Program-made: the position numbers and the translations under genes
The notes under the pieces: model-generated
What the model was told of the DNA's origin: nothing
The model's input: only the letters and a program-made list of their open reading frames with translations
The model's database searches: none
DNA from: Codonopsis lanceolata
Taxonomy: Eukaryota > Streptophyta > Magnoliopsida > Asterales > Campanulaceae
DNA: 64,000 bases
NCBI GenBank assembly: GCA_013146195.2
Contig: CM028378.1
Location: forward strand, 83,510,295 to 83,574,294
Direction of reading: 5' to 3'
In this document: in pieces, positions 1 to 12,403 of the stretch
Position numbering within the stretch: the first letter of the stretch is position 1
How the letters are laid out: every line of letters starts with the position of its first letter

Positions 1-1885
1 TCTTCAAATAAAAAAAGTAAACTCAATTGGAATAGTTTCTGTAAACATCATTAAATGACATTTCTCAAATTCAATTTAAATTTTTTTTGACATAAACATA
101 ACATAAGTGATTCCATTTTTGAAAAGTGAGTTTTGGTGATAAATTTCTAAAAATTATGCGTTTTATGTTTTTATATATACTACAATACAACAGTGTAATG
201 TACGGTTCAATATTGATATGAATAAAATAATATAAAACTTTAATAATAACCATATAACCGAATAAGTATATGAAGAATCACGAGTTCAATATGCATATAA
301 AACAAATTATAGAAAATTATGTTAATAAAAATAATAACTTTTTAAACATATCTTTAAGTTGATATCGTAGTGACATGTCCTTAATCAAAACAGTTTACTT
401 TGTACAGTAAAAATTGAAGTTAATCATAGAAAATTATAATCAAAGCACTCGTGCGATGCACGAAACCTATATTCATATCAATACAATAGTTAAAACTTTA
501 TTGCTAATAAAATACACAAATGATTTCAATATAAAGATTATGAGTTTGATGTGTAGAATTGAATATCATAATTTTGTAACATTAAAATTAAGATTATTTT
601 GTTTGACTCTCATGTAGAGTTCAATTAAAAATCTAAACGTAAAAGCAAATTAATAGAAATAAAAAAAATTAATGAAAATCAAGAGTCTTTATGTTTAAAA
701 ATGTTTTACCTTTGGAGAAAAAAAATTAATTTATAGAATAAAAATATTAAGAATTTCAGTTCAATTCCAATTCTAATATTTTTTCTGGATATAAACAATA
801 AAATTTACATTGAAGCCCACAATTCCAATTGTAAACAATGGAATTGAGGTTCACTTTCTCTCATTCTCTACTCTAGAGTCTCAACAAAATTAAAATTCAC
901 TGATGTGTTTCTCATATTAAAAAATGATATTAAAATATATACAAATAAATATATAAAAATAAAAGTTACATTAATATTAAAAAAAATTGATAGAGCATAT
1001 AATATCAGACAAATGGAAAATTGTTTGTGATATACTAACATGTTTTATTATAAAAGCTTAAAAAACTTCAAAATTGGTAATTTTTAAAAAATAATTCAAA
1101 TATTATGGTTCAATTTAAAAATCAGACATAAAGAAAAAATAATTAAAATAGTATATAACCAAGGAAAATAAAATGTAGGAGATGGGTCAAAGATTATGAA
1201 CCAAAAATTCAAACGATCGATGGATAGACATCGAAAAATTTGGTTTAAACCGTGCTATAGATAACTTTTGGACCGCGGCCTGGTAAAAACTCATAATACT
1301 ACGTCGTTTTAGTTGATGTATATAAACAAAAAGAAAACAATTTTACCCTAGTTTCAACCCATATTGCAATTTTTTTTACACATTATTTGCAGCGATGACC
1401 AACCCCAAGGTTACCACCTAAAGAAAGTCTGACAACGAAAGCTATGACCACCGACTTACCGGAAACTTGTTGGTATGTTCATATTTCTATATTTCAAAAA
1501 CTATGTTTAACTTTAAAACTCGTTTATTAATTTTAATTCGTGATTTAGTTCAACTATCAAACAAATTCGATCTGAATGTTGATTAATTTAATCATCAATA
1601 CTTTTTTTATATATGAATTTTTTAACATGTATAAGTAACTAAAAAATTAGAAATTATCATGTTTTCATTTTTTTTTACATGTAGCTAGATGTCTCAAAAA
1701 ATTGGTCATATCTCGATCTATAATTTTTTTTTTTACAATAATAACTTTGGTTATGATGAAATAGAGAAAAAAATTGTCAGATCATGGTAATATTATTAAT
1801 TGATTGTCTGTGAAGTAGTTTTACTTCAAAGTGTGTGTATATGATTTAGTTTCAAAATCGTTGTTTTATTTCATCTTTATTTTTA
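1..1885. other. AT-rich intergenic DNA, no gene seen
   Basis: Very AT-rich DNA with only short open frames and no recognisable protein motif. A short GC-richer patch near 1380-1470 has no recognisable product. The left 180 bases and the hairpin at 449-463 resemble eroded Helitron-type sequence, listed separately. Confidence 0.6.
449..463 (-). repeat. Perfect hairpin, possible Helitron 3' end remnant
   Basis: TCGTGC-GAT-GCACGA is a perfect 6-bp stem with a 3-base loop. Plant Helitrons usually carry a GC-rich hairpin of the form CCGTGCGATGCACGG about 10 bases before a terminal CTAG. No CTRR end follows here on either strand, so this is at best an eroded terminus. Confidence 0.25.
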
Positions 1886-1898
1886 AACTACAAGAAAA
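1886..1898 (+). repeat. CACTA left terminal inverted repeat
   Basis: AACTACAAGAAAA, perfectly inverted at 7816-7828. The first base departs from canonical CACTA. Confidence 0.8.
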
Positions 1899-2215
1899 TG
1901 ATGAATTGGCTACGATATTTTTATCTACAAATTAAAACTCGTAGTGAAAAGTTATGTTTTTACTACAAACACAAGTTTTGTAGATAATATGCACTTATTT
2001 GGCAACAAAAGATATGTTGTAGACAAACACAACGAAAAATAGGTCGCGTAGACAAACACAACCCAATACCGTTGAAAAATAGGTGGTGGTAATTTTTTTG
2101 TCGTCTAAGTTGAAGTGAAAAATTGGGCGCTACTATTTCGCGCGCTAGCCAGTGAGCGAAATTTAATCACCGACGAATGTTGGCCAATGATGACAAAATA
2201 AGTCCATCGTCAAGG

Positions 2216-3913
2216 GTAAATGATTAACCACAGTTGGGGTTTCATCGATTTTGGTTTGTAGAGACCGATCAAAAATCAAAACCCACTCAACGTCTCAACC
2301 CTTTCACCATTCCAACTGCAGCAGAGCGCTCTGGTCCGCCTCCCTCATTTGCCCTAGTACACCTCCCCCTTTCCTTCCCTTCCCTTCCCTTCTCTTCTCG
2401 TCATCTCTCTCACAAAGCATACGCACATAGACATTCCTTCCCTTCTCTTCTCTTCATCTCTCTCGCACAACTTGCAAAACACGGAAAAATTGTGAAGGCA
2501 AGATGCAGATTTTGACTTTTCTATTTGTGATTGTTTAATTTAAATTGTGTTTACTTGCAATTCCAAAAAGTAATTGTTTAATTCAATTGTTGAGTTTTAC
2601 GCTTGTTTGCGATATTTAATTACATGATGGATCGTTTATTGGGTTATTTAATTGTTTAATTCAAAGTGTGTTATCCTGGCATACTATTTGTTTTATATGT
2701 TTATTGGAGTCTTTTCTAGCTCTATTTGTAAAACCTTGAATTTTTGGCTTGATTGTTTATGTTAGGAATTATAGGTTGAACCTCAGGCCCTCTTTGACTA
2801 TAAGCCTTGCAATAATCTATGAAAGAAGAGTCATTTTTGTGTGGATATGGAATGACGAGTAAGCAGATACAAGTTCCTACAGACTTAAAAGTAATAGGAG
2901 CACAATGAAGTTGATTAGGCTGATTTGTTGTTGGCTTAAGGGTACAAGCTAGGACTCAGGAAAACAACATAAATAAATAAAAATGCATCTGAATCCAAAA
3001 TGTCATTAGAAAATTTTATGTATTCACCCATTGAAATACAAGGATTGTACAATATGGCAATACACGTGATCAAAACGAAATCAAAGCACTCTTGCTTTCA
3101 CGCAAATTAGAGCTAGGAAGCAGTTCAAACCTTGAATTAGGATTTCATAGGTAAGTAGTAAAATACACGAGGGCAGTAAGGAGTTCAACCCAAGAATGCT
3201 AATTTCTTCCTTGAGAAATCTACACTTTTCTCCCTTATTCTCCTCTCCAGTCAAGCATATCTGTTTTTAGGATCTCTGCATTATTAACAACTATAGAAAC
3301 ATAAGTAAAAAAGAGTTTATCCTGATCTTTGGATACTAAACACTTTCATCATAGTTTGATCTAGCCTGCTTGCACAACAAAAGTAATTTGTGACTCTATT
3401 ATACTTCATATACATACTTCTTATACCACGTGTTTATGATAGTATCTGTTAGTGCTAGAAAACATAACCTTATACTGATCCTAGAATTATAAGTGAGTTA
3501 AAAAAAGTAAAATTATCTCAATTAATGCAATTTAGCAAACTTTAAAGATAGTGTCTCCAACAAGAATATTAGAAGAACGAAACAACAATTTTGGATCCAT
3601 GTAGTGAGGTATTCCTCATGGTGCTATTTGGAGGTAAAGTTGAATACATGAACGATAATTGGAACATTTGTGTTAGATCCTTCATACTTACGAAAGTGGA
3701 AGACTCAATACGACATGCTGCTGAAGGTGTGGGTGTGGGTGTGGGTATGGATATGGATTTGAGTATGGGTGTGGCAATTGGACACTACATTTAATGTAAA
3801 ATCTTTTTTTTTTTTGGCATTTTGTTTACAGTAAGTCATTACTTGCATTCTAGTTCAAACCTCCAAATAAAACTTTCTTTCAATATATATGTAGGTTCAG
3901 CAGCATAGAAACT
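2216..3913 (+). other. CACTA interior, CT-rich leader-like tract
   Basis: No recognisable coding domain. A GC-richer, CT-rich tract at about 2280-2470 (repeated CCTTCCCTTCCC and TCTCTTCTC runs) resembles a plant promoter or 5' leader and may be the transposase promoter or a captured host segment. A 93-codon open frame at 2234-2515 over this tract is low-complexity and not taken as a gene. A GTGGGT hexamer microsatellite lies at about 3727-3765. Confidence 0.4.
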
Positions 3914-4087
3914 ATGGAGAAAAGCTGGATGTCGATTTATAATAGGTTTAGTAAAAAGTACAAAGCTTGTGTTAATAGCTTCATGGCATTGGCATATGCA
4001 AATTTAGGTGAAAAGCGTACCATGTTGTGTCCTTGTGTGAAATGCATGTCTATTCTTATTCGGTTTCAGAATATCGGATATCATTAG
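3914..4087 (+). pseudogene. CACTA transposase-associated domain exon (orphan)
   Basis: A 57-codon frame opens with MEKSWM and ends in CPCVKCMS followed by a short tail and TAG. The pattern (N-terminal K/R-SWM, a middle V-x2-F-x2-LAYA stretch, then CPCxxC) is that of the plant transposase-associated domain found at the N-terminus of TNP2/TnpD-type CACTA transposases. The domain is thought to bind DNA or zinc through the CPCxxC motif. The ATG at 3914 is chosen because the family's proteins begin at this motif. The normally following TNP2 catalytic region was not found downstream, so this is an exon of a gutted transposase gene. Both cysteine pairs survive. It sits in the middle of the element, in the element's own orientation. 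Confidence 0.75.
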
Positions 4088-7000
4088 TTGTTAGTAAGGC
4101 GGAGCACTTGTTAGTTAGGAATAATTTGGGAATAATTGTACTAGCCTCATTTTTGCTTGCAGTCTTATACTTTTCATGAACGGAAGAGTCAAAGACCAGG
4201 TGGAAGCTTTAATCTAAAAACTTTGTCCTTCTAAATGAGAGAGCTTAAGGAAACAGATGCAGGCAGGGGCAATGAGCAGTCATGCATTTACAGTATATTG
4301 GTTTTTGATAGCCATGGGTACTTCATTAGATGCATTGAGTACTTACTTTGAAAAAGTGCATCTGATACCAGTATATCTTACTTTAAAATTGGACAGGGGA
4401 CTTATGCATTATTGTGTTAGTCAATTACTAAAGTTGCTTAAGGTGAGGTTTGACCTTCATGTGGATTGTTTGTGTTTTTTTCAGCTACATTAATTCACCT
4501 GGTGTTTTGGCTATAGGAAGCAGCAAGAAAGAAGAAAACTCATATTCACATCACTTGGATTCTGATGTAAGTGTTGCTATCTTGGAATCCTGAATTGACT
4601 TTGCATTGCTTTTGCGCATTTCCTTACTTGTTTTTCTTAAAATTCTTTCACAGGTTATTTTGAAAATATATATTTGGAGCAGCAGATGAAGTTGAGTTGA
4701 AGTTCATGAACAGGTTCATTCATGCACCCATGTTTTCGGTTTAATTGTTTGTACCAAGTTTAGTGACTAAATTTTTTATATATTTACGTTGTAGTAAAAG
4801 TAGCTATTACTTTGATTAGGAGAACCTAGGAAGATATGCATCTATTTGGCGTGATCCTAAACCAGGAAATTAGACTGTTAACATGCATGGAAGAACAAGA
4901 TCTATGTTGTTCATTTTCTCTTACAAAGTAGCCGGCTAGCCGCACCAAGTAGCTCATATCCAATGATTATATATTCTCTCTTTTTGCCTATCTGATCAAC
5001 TCACTCTCAACTATGGGGGTGTGTTTTCCACTGTCATGTTCTTAAAATGTGCTTAACTTCGATATTTGATGTTTAGCATGCACATGATTATCCATATCCA
5101 TATCAGTTCATAAACTTTGGTAGAGGACTGTATTTTGTCAAGTATCGAAGCCTTGTTCATTAAAAAAATTCATTTGAACCAATTAGCCACAACCAATCAA
5201 GAGCAACAGAGGAATCAGAAACCTAAAGAAATTGTTCTCTAAAGAATTTGTGGGAAGATAAAGTGGTTCATTCTCAAGTTTTTCGTCACATTTTCGTACA
5301 GTCTTTGTCAAAGGCCTCTGTTCCAAATAAGATTTCCCCCTTTAAACCAATTCCCACATCTTTGGAGAAAAACTATGATTTGTGCATCCTGGGGGGAAAT
5401 TGCAAACAACAGTAATGATGTTCGGATCTTTTTAGGTGGATATTTCTTAGAAAACACGAGTTTAGACAAGGTTTCCTAACTAATTAGGTCATCACTAAGC
5501 TTAGGTAGTGTACCCTTCTCTTGCCCCCTCATAAATCCTGTCTTCTTGGCAGTGTTGACCACCTCCCTTCCACACCCTAAAAGGTTATTATGACCTTACT
5601 TGAATTTCCCTTACCTTGTAAAATCAAAACTTGCACCTAATAAATTTAATGGGACAAAAATGTGACTTGTTGTGGACAACAATTAATCTTTACTAACTCA
5701 CCGTGTAACCTTTGTGAGCTTCAGTGAGGACGCATATAGAGATAACCATTGGTTAATCCCAAGACGGATACATGCATAATCATCCATCCCTGATCACCAT
5801 ATTTTATAGTGAAATAGATTGCAGGAATGAGCAAGAAACGGGGTATAACTACAATCACGAGTCCCTTCCTAGATTCCAACTTTAGCCTTTGGACAACAAG
5901 AATATATCTAATATCTTGATAAGAAATCCCCCAAACTGTACACTTCTACCAGGTGGGAAAATGATTTTCCATGATTCAATATCATGATTATCACATTTGA
6001 ACAATCAGTCTAGGCACTCACCATGATCCCAACTGGTATGATCCAGTGTTTTCATACAAAAAAACCAAGGAATATGGATAAAGTTAGGACCATAGTCAAG
6101 AACATGTCCAATGCATAATCTATGTTCTGAAAGAACAATACTGTGTTGTTCAATCGCTTAGAAGGCTCAGGATAATCGTCAGCCTGCAATTATCCCAATA
6201 GCCATATTTTTTAAGTATGAAAATAATTCCGTGGAAAGCATCCTAGTTTATAAAAAAGAAACAGACTATTTCCTCACACTTGTGCTTGTTTCAGTTTGAC
6301 TGCCTGTAGTAGAAAGGTCAAATGAAACAGTTTTTGGACCTTCCTGTGCTGCCTTTGTGGATAATGCTTTACAATTGGTAATTTAACAAAGGATACAACA
6401 CACTTTGATTAAATGGTATTCAATGTGTGCACGAACACATGGGTAATCAAATTATATGTGTTGTTGGTGGTTTCCATGTTGTCAGAAGTAGAGGATGCTC
6501 ATGGTAGTTCTGCTTTGAGAGGTTGCAACTGTTTAGCCTTATAAAGTTTGTGCCACAATTTTTTGGGTAGTATTATGAGGTTCTAAAGTTTGATGTTGTT
6601 GTTTTTTTTTTTCATTTTAAGTTTGACTTAACTTTGTTTTTCTTCTTTTTCTCTGAGTTCAAGAGGATCTTTTTCTTCTCCACGCCTTTAATTTTGTCAA
6701 GTAGTACAACCAGTTGAATTTATATTAGTGAATTTATATATACTTGAATCATCATATATGTATGTCATTTTCACTGCCCCTATTTACTTTTGCAGATTTT
6801 AGGTCACCTTGAAGTGCAAGAGGACTTGGTATATATGACGTTTGTGATATAGCTGACTTTTATCAATGAAGAATTACATAAGAGGCTCATCTGCAAGTTA
6901 AGAGGCGATTAGACGAGAAAGTCGTCTTTTTTGTTATTGTTAATAGGTGGTTTGCATACCTTTGGAAGTGAAGCTAGTTTCTCTTATTTTTGGACATATG

Positions 7001-7199
7001 ATTGCTATATAGATGTCTAGTCGTTACTATGTTTATGGTAGGATTCACATTTCGTGTATTGAAGACTAGTATTGGTGCATCTATGAACAAAGTTGTATAT
7101 GTTTTTTAATCTATAATATGATGGTCGTCAAAAAAATATGGATGATGAAGATATGTTACAGGATAGCCATCTACATATTTTGATAGTTATAAGAAAAAA
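4088..7199. other. CACTA interior without recognisable genes
   Basis: About 3.1 kb of intron-like, T-rich sequence. A 78-codon open frame at 4257-4493 matches no family I recognise. I see no TNP2 catalytic motif and no long frame on either strand. Confidence 0.5.
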
Positions 7200-7204
7200 C
7201 AACA

Positions 7205-7640
7205 TAATAATTTTGTAGTTAAGCAACAAACCCATTAAAAGCTAACGGCACATCACCTACAAATTATTTTGTGGTTATTAAATAATCCAACAGCTACGAA
7301 TTATTTCATGGTTAAATGAAAATCCAATAGCTACGAATTATTTCATAGTAAAATAACAACCCAACATCTACGAATTATTTCATGGTCAAATAACAATCCA
7401 ATAGCTATGAATTATTTCATAGTAAAAGAACACCCAAACAACTACGAATTATTTCGTAGTTAAATAAAACTCCAATATCTACGATATATTTTGTAATTAA
7501 ACGGTAGCCCATCAACTACGAACTATTTCGTGATGAAACAACAACCCATTAACAACGAATTATTTCGTCGTTACATACATACTCAACGACTACGAAATAT
7601 ATTTTGTAGGTATTATAGATGCATTTGCGACGAAGCTTAT
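7205..7640 (+). repeat. CACTA 3' subterminal tandem repeats
   Basis: About ten imperfect copies of a 40-45 bp unit containing CTACGAATTATTTCATGGT followed by AAATAACAATCCAA. Near the end it changes to GCGACGAAA-type motifs (7630-7790). Such reiterated subterminal motifs bind the TnpA-like protein in En/Spm elements. The 5' subterminal region (1905-2110) carries related but fewer motifs (CTACAAA, GTAGACAAACACAAC). Confidence 0.7.
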
Positions 7641-7815
7641 TTGCGACGAAATTTTGAGCATGTAGACAAATGATGCCATTTGACGACGAATACATTTTTC
7701 GTCGCCAATAACCTTTAGCGACGTCGCATAGGCGACGAAAGTCATTTCGTCGTCAAATGTCATTAGCGACGAAAGTGATATTTTTTGCTACAATTTTTTT
7801 CGTAGCAAAATGTCT

Positions 7816-7828
7816 TTTTCTTGTAGTT
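7816..7828 (-). repeat. CACTA right terminal inverted repeat
   Basis: TTTTCTTGTAGTT, the perfect reverse complement of the left terminus at 1886-1898. Confidence 0.8.
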
Positions 7829-8039
7829 CCTAGCATGGATATTGATGTAAAGAAAATGACAAAAAAAAAATTGTTTTGTTATCTCTCATGTTTCTACTAT
7901 GTATATTTTTCTTAATATACTAAATAAGAAGGCGAAGAGGTTTTGGAATCATTTATCCAATCAACCATAATAATGACATTTTCTATTTTAAATTTCCAAT
8001 ATAAAAAGTGGTTTATATACAAATTAGAAGTCTTTCTAT

Positions 8040-8104
8040 TAATAAAGTCACTTTTGGCGGGAACTTTCCAAAACTTACTCCTCTCATTTTTGTATATGTA
8101 TAGA
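8040..8104 (-). mobile_element. Possible Helitron 5' terminus
   Basis: Read on the minus strand from 8104 the sequence starts TCTATACATATAC after an A. It continues with AAAAATGAGAGGAGT and a conserved GGAAAGTTCCCGCCAAAA block. Plant Helitron 5' ends typically start TC(T)ATAYTA after an A and have no inverted repeats. A second, similar end lies at 8519. No matching 3' end could be paired. Confidence 0.35.
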
Positions 8105-8454
8105 TTACTCTAGACATTTATTTCAAAAACTGGTAAATTCACCAAATCTATTCAAATTATGTTATTTCAATTCTATTTAAGGATGTAAATATTATTTAAT
8201 ATACCGTTGAGTGTTCAAAATTATGCACTCATTGTGTTTTAATTACCAAATTATAAAATATATGCATGATCACAAAATATACTTAATGTGTTTTCATATT
8301 CAATAGATTCATTTTAAAGTCAATAACCATTCATATTATAAGAGAGGTAACATGTTCAATGTATTTGTTCAATATTAGTTTTCCATAAAAAAATATTTCA
8401 ATTCCCAAAGTAAAAAATACAACTACACAAAATAATAATGTTGTCATTTTTGAA

Positions 8455-8519
8455 AAGTGAATTTTGACGGGAACTTTATAAAAACCGCACCTCTCTTTTT
8501 ATATGTTTATAGATATAGA
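8455..8519 (-). mobile_element. Second possible Helitron 5' terminus
   Basis: On the minus strand from 8519: TCTATATCTATAAACATAT, then AAAAAGAGAGGTGCGG and AAAGTTCCCGTCAAAA. The block after the terminus matches the one at 8040-8104, so the two ends belong to the same family in the same orientation. Confidence 0.35.
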
Positions 8520-9919
8520 TTCATCATGGTTACAATCAAAAAGGACATTCTCTTTATACGTCAAGAGTTGACTCTAATAGCAGTTGAAAGATCTAGCTAG
8601 AATTATAAATATTAACTAACTTAAAGTAAACGAAAAATAAAAACAAAACAAAATAAGAATGTTTAATGAAAAATTGTTCATGAACTGTTAAATGAAGAGA
8701 TCAATGATGTTTCAAATGCAGCCGGAAAAAAAAAAGGCGGAAGTATAGAGAAAACATATGAATTAACCCTTTAATCAACAAGTATCAACTTGTTGATTGT
8801 GCCTCATGGCAAAAACTATTCCATTAGTAAAATATAAGTTTAGCTCATTACATCTTAAATAATAACAAAGTGAAATTTATAAAAAGCTCTATATGTAATA
8901 GATTGTATCGTTGAAGAACCACATATCCAGACTACCTAGACTGATATAAGCTAAGAAGCGTTTAATCAAATAGTAACTGATGACCATCTAAAGAACTGTG
9001 CTGAGACTGTCTTGAATGAAGGCTTTGATGTTGCTTCATTCAAGAGTTCACTTAGAACAACAGCAGCAATCTTCCATAAAAACTTTATCTCTCTCTATTA
9101 TGTTCTCTCTTTGTAATTGTTACTTATTTGTCTTCGTTAGTGAAAGTCCTATTGTATTTATATGCACAAAGAATATCTAGAAACCTTGTAGAACAAGTAA
9201 ACACGTTTACCATAAAAGATTAGTAGGTTAGTGCAATAAATAAGGACTCTAACGTACTCTAAGTCATATTGACTTTCCATATAGCAAGGATTCTATACTA
9301 TAATAAATTAGGTCAGTTGTGTCTTTGTAAGACAAGATATACAACACAACCCTAAAATAAAATATACATTATACAAACTTTTATATAAACCCTAAAACAA
9401 TATAATCTAAGTCTCCAAAATAACATTTCTATAAAAGACATAGCTATTTAATAATTAATCAAGTTAAATACCAAGAAAAACAAAATAATTATTAATATAT
9501 TCTAACTATATAAACAATTAAAAACAAAGTCAATTTATAAATCTCTATCAAAATTTAAAATATTTACTTAATTAAATAATTACAAAAATACTCCATCCAT
9601 CCAAACTAATAATAATTTCTCTTCTTTATAGAAAGACAACCTAAAACAATATTTCTTGTGGTACTGAGCATGTCGCTCCTAAGGAAATTTCTTTGTAATG
9701 AAAACCATTTCTTTATAAACAAATAAAAATGTTTATAGTATGGACCTACTACTAAATAATTTATTCTTTCATAACTAATATACATTTATTTTCAAAAATA
9801 AATATATATTTTTAAGATCATAAAAATTTAACGAATATATATATAATGTTCACAAAATAATTTATTAATTTCTTTATTGTTGAATCTTGCATATAATTAA
9901 ATTTGCTTAAAATCATTCC

Positions 9920-10895
9920 ACTTAATTGTCAGTCAAGAATTTAAAAATTATCTTTGGTCAGCCTGAAATGATTTGTCAGTTATTCACTTCATTTGATCAT
10001 AACAATTTTAGTGTCAGTTTGCTTTCCTTATTTGATTGATCAAATACTTGTACTGACACTTTCTTACTTGTATGTTTTTGGTAGATATTCTGCTAGATAT
10101 TCTTTCACATGATCTTTTGTGATCTTGTATCTGCCAAACACATTTTCAAATTCAAAATGTGTTCCTAACGGGTTACTCTTGAAGTTCACCTATAAATACC
10201 CACTGGAAGCATTCTTAAAGATATATAGATACACAGAAGTCTGAAGCCTTATACTTTCAAGAAATTCACTACGTTTTAGTTTTCTTAAAAACTATAGCTA
10301 GATAATATTTTTTGTATACATCTTTCAAGTTATTGTTTAGGCAAACACTGAGTGGTTACTTTTCATATCTATTGAATTCAGTCAGTTTGTCTCACGAATT
10401 TGATTGATTCTCAATCATTCTCCACAAACACCGGTCTTTTGTTGTACACTGATCCATTAGAGATCAAATAGATTTTTAATAAAATTAGTGCACTTCAAAA
10501 ATACAAGTCTGACCAGCTTGGTAGTGGACGTAGCAGTTTATCTGTGAACCACTTCAACTGATTTGTCAGACATTATTCACACTCTTGTAAACTGACATAA
10601 CACTTAAGAAGTTTTACAACTTGTTAAGTGTCAGCCAGTTACTAACAATTGTTTGCTTAGTTGTTCAAATAGTTTGTTCTTCAATATCTTCTTCATATTC
10701 AGTGATCTACTTTAAAAGCCAATTTCTTAAGCGTTGTGTCGGACTAGCGACCAACTTTATCGACTTAAGGCATTTTAAAGTGTCACCCCGACCAATTTTT
10801 AGCTGACTGATCAAACCAGTTTTCCGCTTCCAACTTTACAAGTTTTACAAATCAACCCTCAAAGTTTTAAAGGCTATTCACCCCCCCCCCCCTCT
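9920..10895 (+). mobile_element. Copia-like LTR remnant
   Basis: This stretch has LTR-type layout. A TATA box (TATAAATACC) at 10191 is followed by a transcribed-leader-like region, a segment around 10520 resembling the GTGGACGTAGCAG...GAACCAC block of plant Ty1/copia LTRs, and a terminal ATTCA plus 12 C residues and TCTAG at 10875-10897. A C-run before CTCTAG is typical of the LTR end in SIRE/Tork-type copia elements. The expected methionine-tRNA primer site (TGGTATCAGAGC) does not follow and no gag is seen, so it is a solo or truncated LTR. Both boundaries are uncertain. Confidence 0.45.
10191..10200 (+). promoter_or_regulatory. TATA box of the copia-like LTR
   Basis: TATAAATACC preceded by CACC and followed about 30 bases later by leader-like sequence, as in an LTR U3/R junction. 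Confidence 0.4.
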
Positions 10896-12254
10896 AGCCT
10901 TAATTGTTGCCTACTGGACTTACATTTATTTTCTTTTTTGAATTTTTATGACTAATTGATCAATTGGTTTATTACATGCTGTCAAAAGGAAAATCCCTTT
11001 TTGTATTCAATTGTGTTATCACTTTTCTGCCTACCGTCCAGAGGCTATGTCACGGTTTTTATATTACAAAACCTAACAACTAACAACAGCTTGTTGACCA
11101 AGAAAGCCAACCTAAGAATCCTAACTCAACTCTTAGGCAGGTACAATGGTGTGGGGAAAATCAAACCTAAAATCAAACTCAACCTATTAAAAACCAATAA
11201 ATTAATCTATTAGATACTCATTTGATTTAAAACAAAAAAACTCTCCCAATGGTGACACAAAATCCAATATATTTACATACCCCACCATATTTATCTCAAA
11301 CAACTTTACATATCTCATCATCTTTATCTCTATTAATTTAATGTATTCTTTCAATTTATACTAACAAATAAATTTTATATTGCATAAATAAATAATTTCG
11401 AAATTATATAAATAGTGATTATTAAAATAATATTTATTTATTATAATTTGAATAATATTTATTATAATTTGTTATTATTTATTTATAATATTATTAATTT
11501 ATTTGTCTTTTTACAAATAAATTCAAATTTTGCAAAAAATTCATTTGGTATCCAAATGAGGCAAACCAAGTCTCTATTTATAGATTAAAATGTGTACAGT
11601 TTAATTTTATTTTTAAAAAAAACTTTTTTGAATACCCAAACTGCCCTTAAATAGCAAATAAAGAAAAAAATTCCCTCAACCACCACTTTAATGACATGTG
11701 GAAAGCTATGTCAGGAGCAATGTCGGCTCCTTGTATTTTTTTTCAAATTTTGCCCATCAAAACGACGTCATTTTGATGGGTTATGGCCCAAAACTCATCG
11801 TTTCTACAGGGGCTGTTTTGGCAAAAATCTTTGAAGATTTGGAGGAAAACCTCCATTGGCCTTACTCTTACAATCTTGGCATAAATTGAATCAATCGCCT
11901 GCAAAACCTCAAAGTTACATTGAACTTGACATACTGACATCATCATCTTACTAATTTAGTTTTTACATTTTTGATCGACAAAAGCTAAGTAACTACCAAA
12001 TCAAATAAATTTCTTTAAATAAATTTAACGATTAAAGTTAGTAGTTCATTAGCAACAAAATAATAATTTTATTCCTTAATTTTTTAAAGTGTACTTTTAA
12101 GTGAAACACCTTAAAAGAAAATAGTTTACTCTTTACTCAATACAAAGAAAGTATTATCCAATAATTATCGTAAAATGGATTAATAAGTACTTTTTACATG
12201 TTTCAAGAACGATGATATTGAAGAAACATAAATAGTTAACCCTGTTACCCTGCA
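10896..12254. other. Intergenic DNA, no gene seen
   Basis: AT-rich sequence, with short open frames only (10956-11213, 11698-11889) and no family resemblance. Contains the perfect palindrome at 11753-11780. Confidence 0.5.
11753..11780. repeat. Perfect 10-bp stem palindrome with CGACGTCA loop
   Basis: CCCATCAAAA and TTTTGATGGG flank CGACGTCA. The loop contains an ACGT core of the type bound by plant bZIP factors. It may be coincidental or a cis-element of a lost promoter. Confidence 0.5.
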
Positions 12255-12399
12255 AAGTTCCTCAAAACTGTCACAATCCAAAGTTGATGCTTAGATATTA
12301 AACTCAAAAGTCAAAACAATGCTGGAGACAGAAGAGCTCAATCAGTCCCACAATTCAACTCACTTCGGTTATGATTTTGAAAAGAAAGAAAAAACATAC
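12255..12399 (+). repeat. Left arm of 145-bp inverted repeat
   Basis: Matches the reverse complement of 13775-13919 with about three mismatches in 145 bases and no gaps. The arms enclose 1375 bp. The left arm ends about four bases before the small TIR element at 12404. Confidence 0.9.
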
Positions 12400-12403
12400 A
12401 CTA

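Larger units (their letters stand above)
1886..7828 (+). mobile_element. Degenerate CACTA (En/Spm) DNA transposon
   Basis: The two ends form a perfect 13-bp inverted repeat, AACTACAAGAAAA at 1886 and its reverse complement ending at 7828. This differs from the CACTA consensus CACTACAAGAAAA only in the first base. Subterminal DNA at both ends is full of short motifs such as CTACGAATTATTTC and GCGACGAAA, as expected for transposase-binding repeats of this superfamily. The interior (about 5.9 kb) has one recognisable transposase exon on the plus strand and otherwise no long open frame, so the element is non-autonomous. I could not find a convincing 3-bp target duplication (TTA on the left, CCT on the right), which suggests erosion or a slightly different true boundary. 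Confidence 0.8.
7829..9919. other. AT-rich intergenic DNA with Helitron-like ends
   Basis: No gene recognised. A segment at about 8780-9180 has on the minus strand a TATA-like CATATAAATA followed by leader-like sequence, which could be an LTR or gene promoter, but no coding region follows. Confidence 0.4.

Noticed and set aside
2234..2515. 93-codon gene in the CACTA element
   Set aside because: Low-complexity CT-rich DNA, no known domain; more like a leader.
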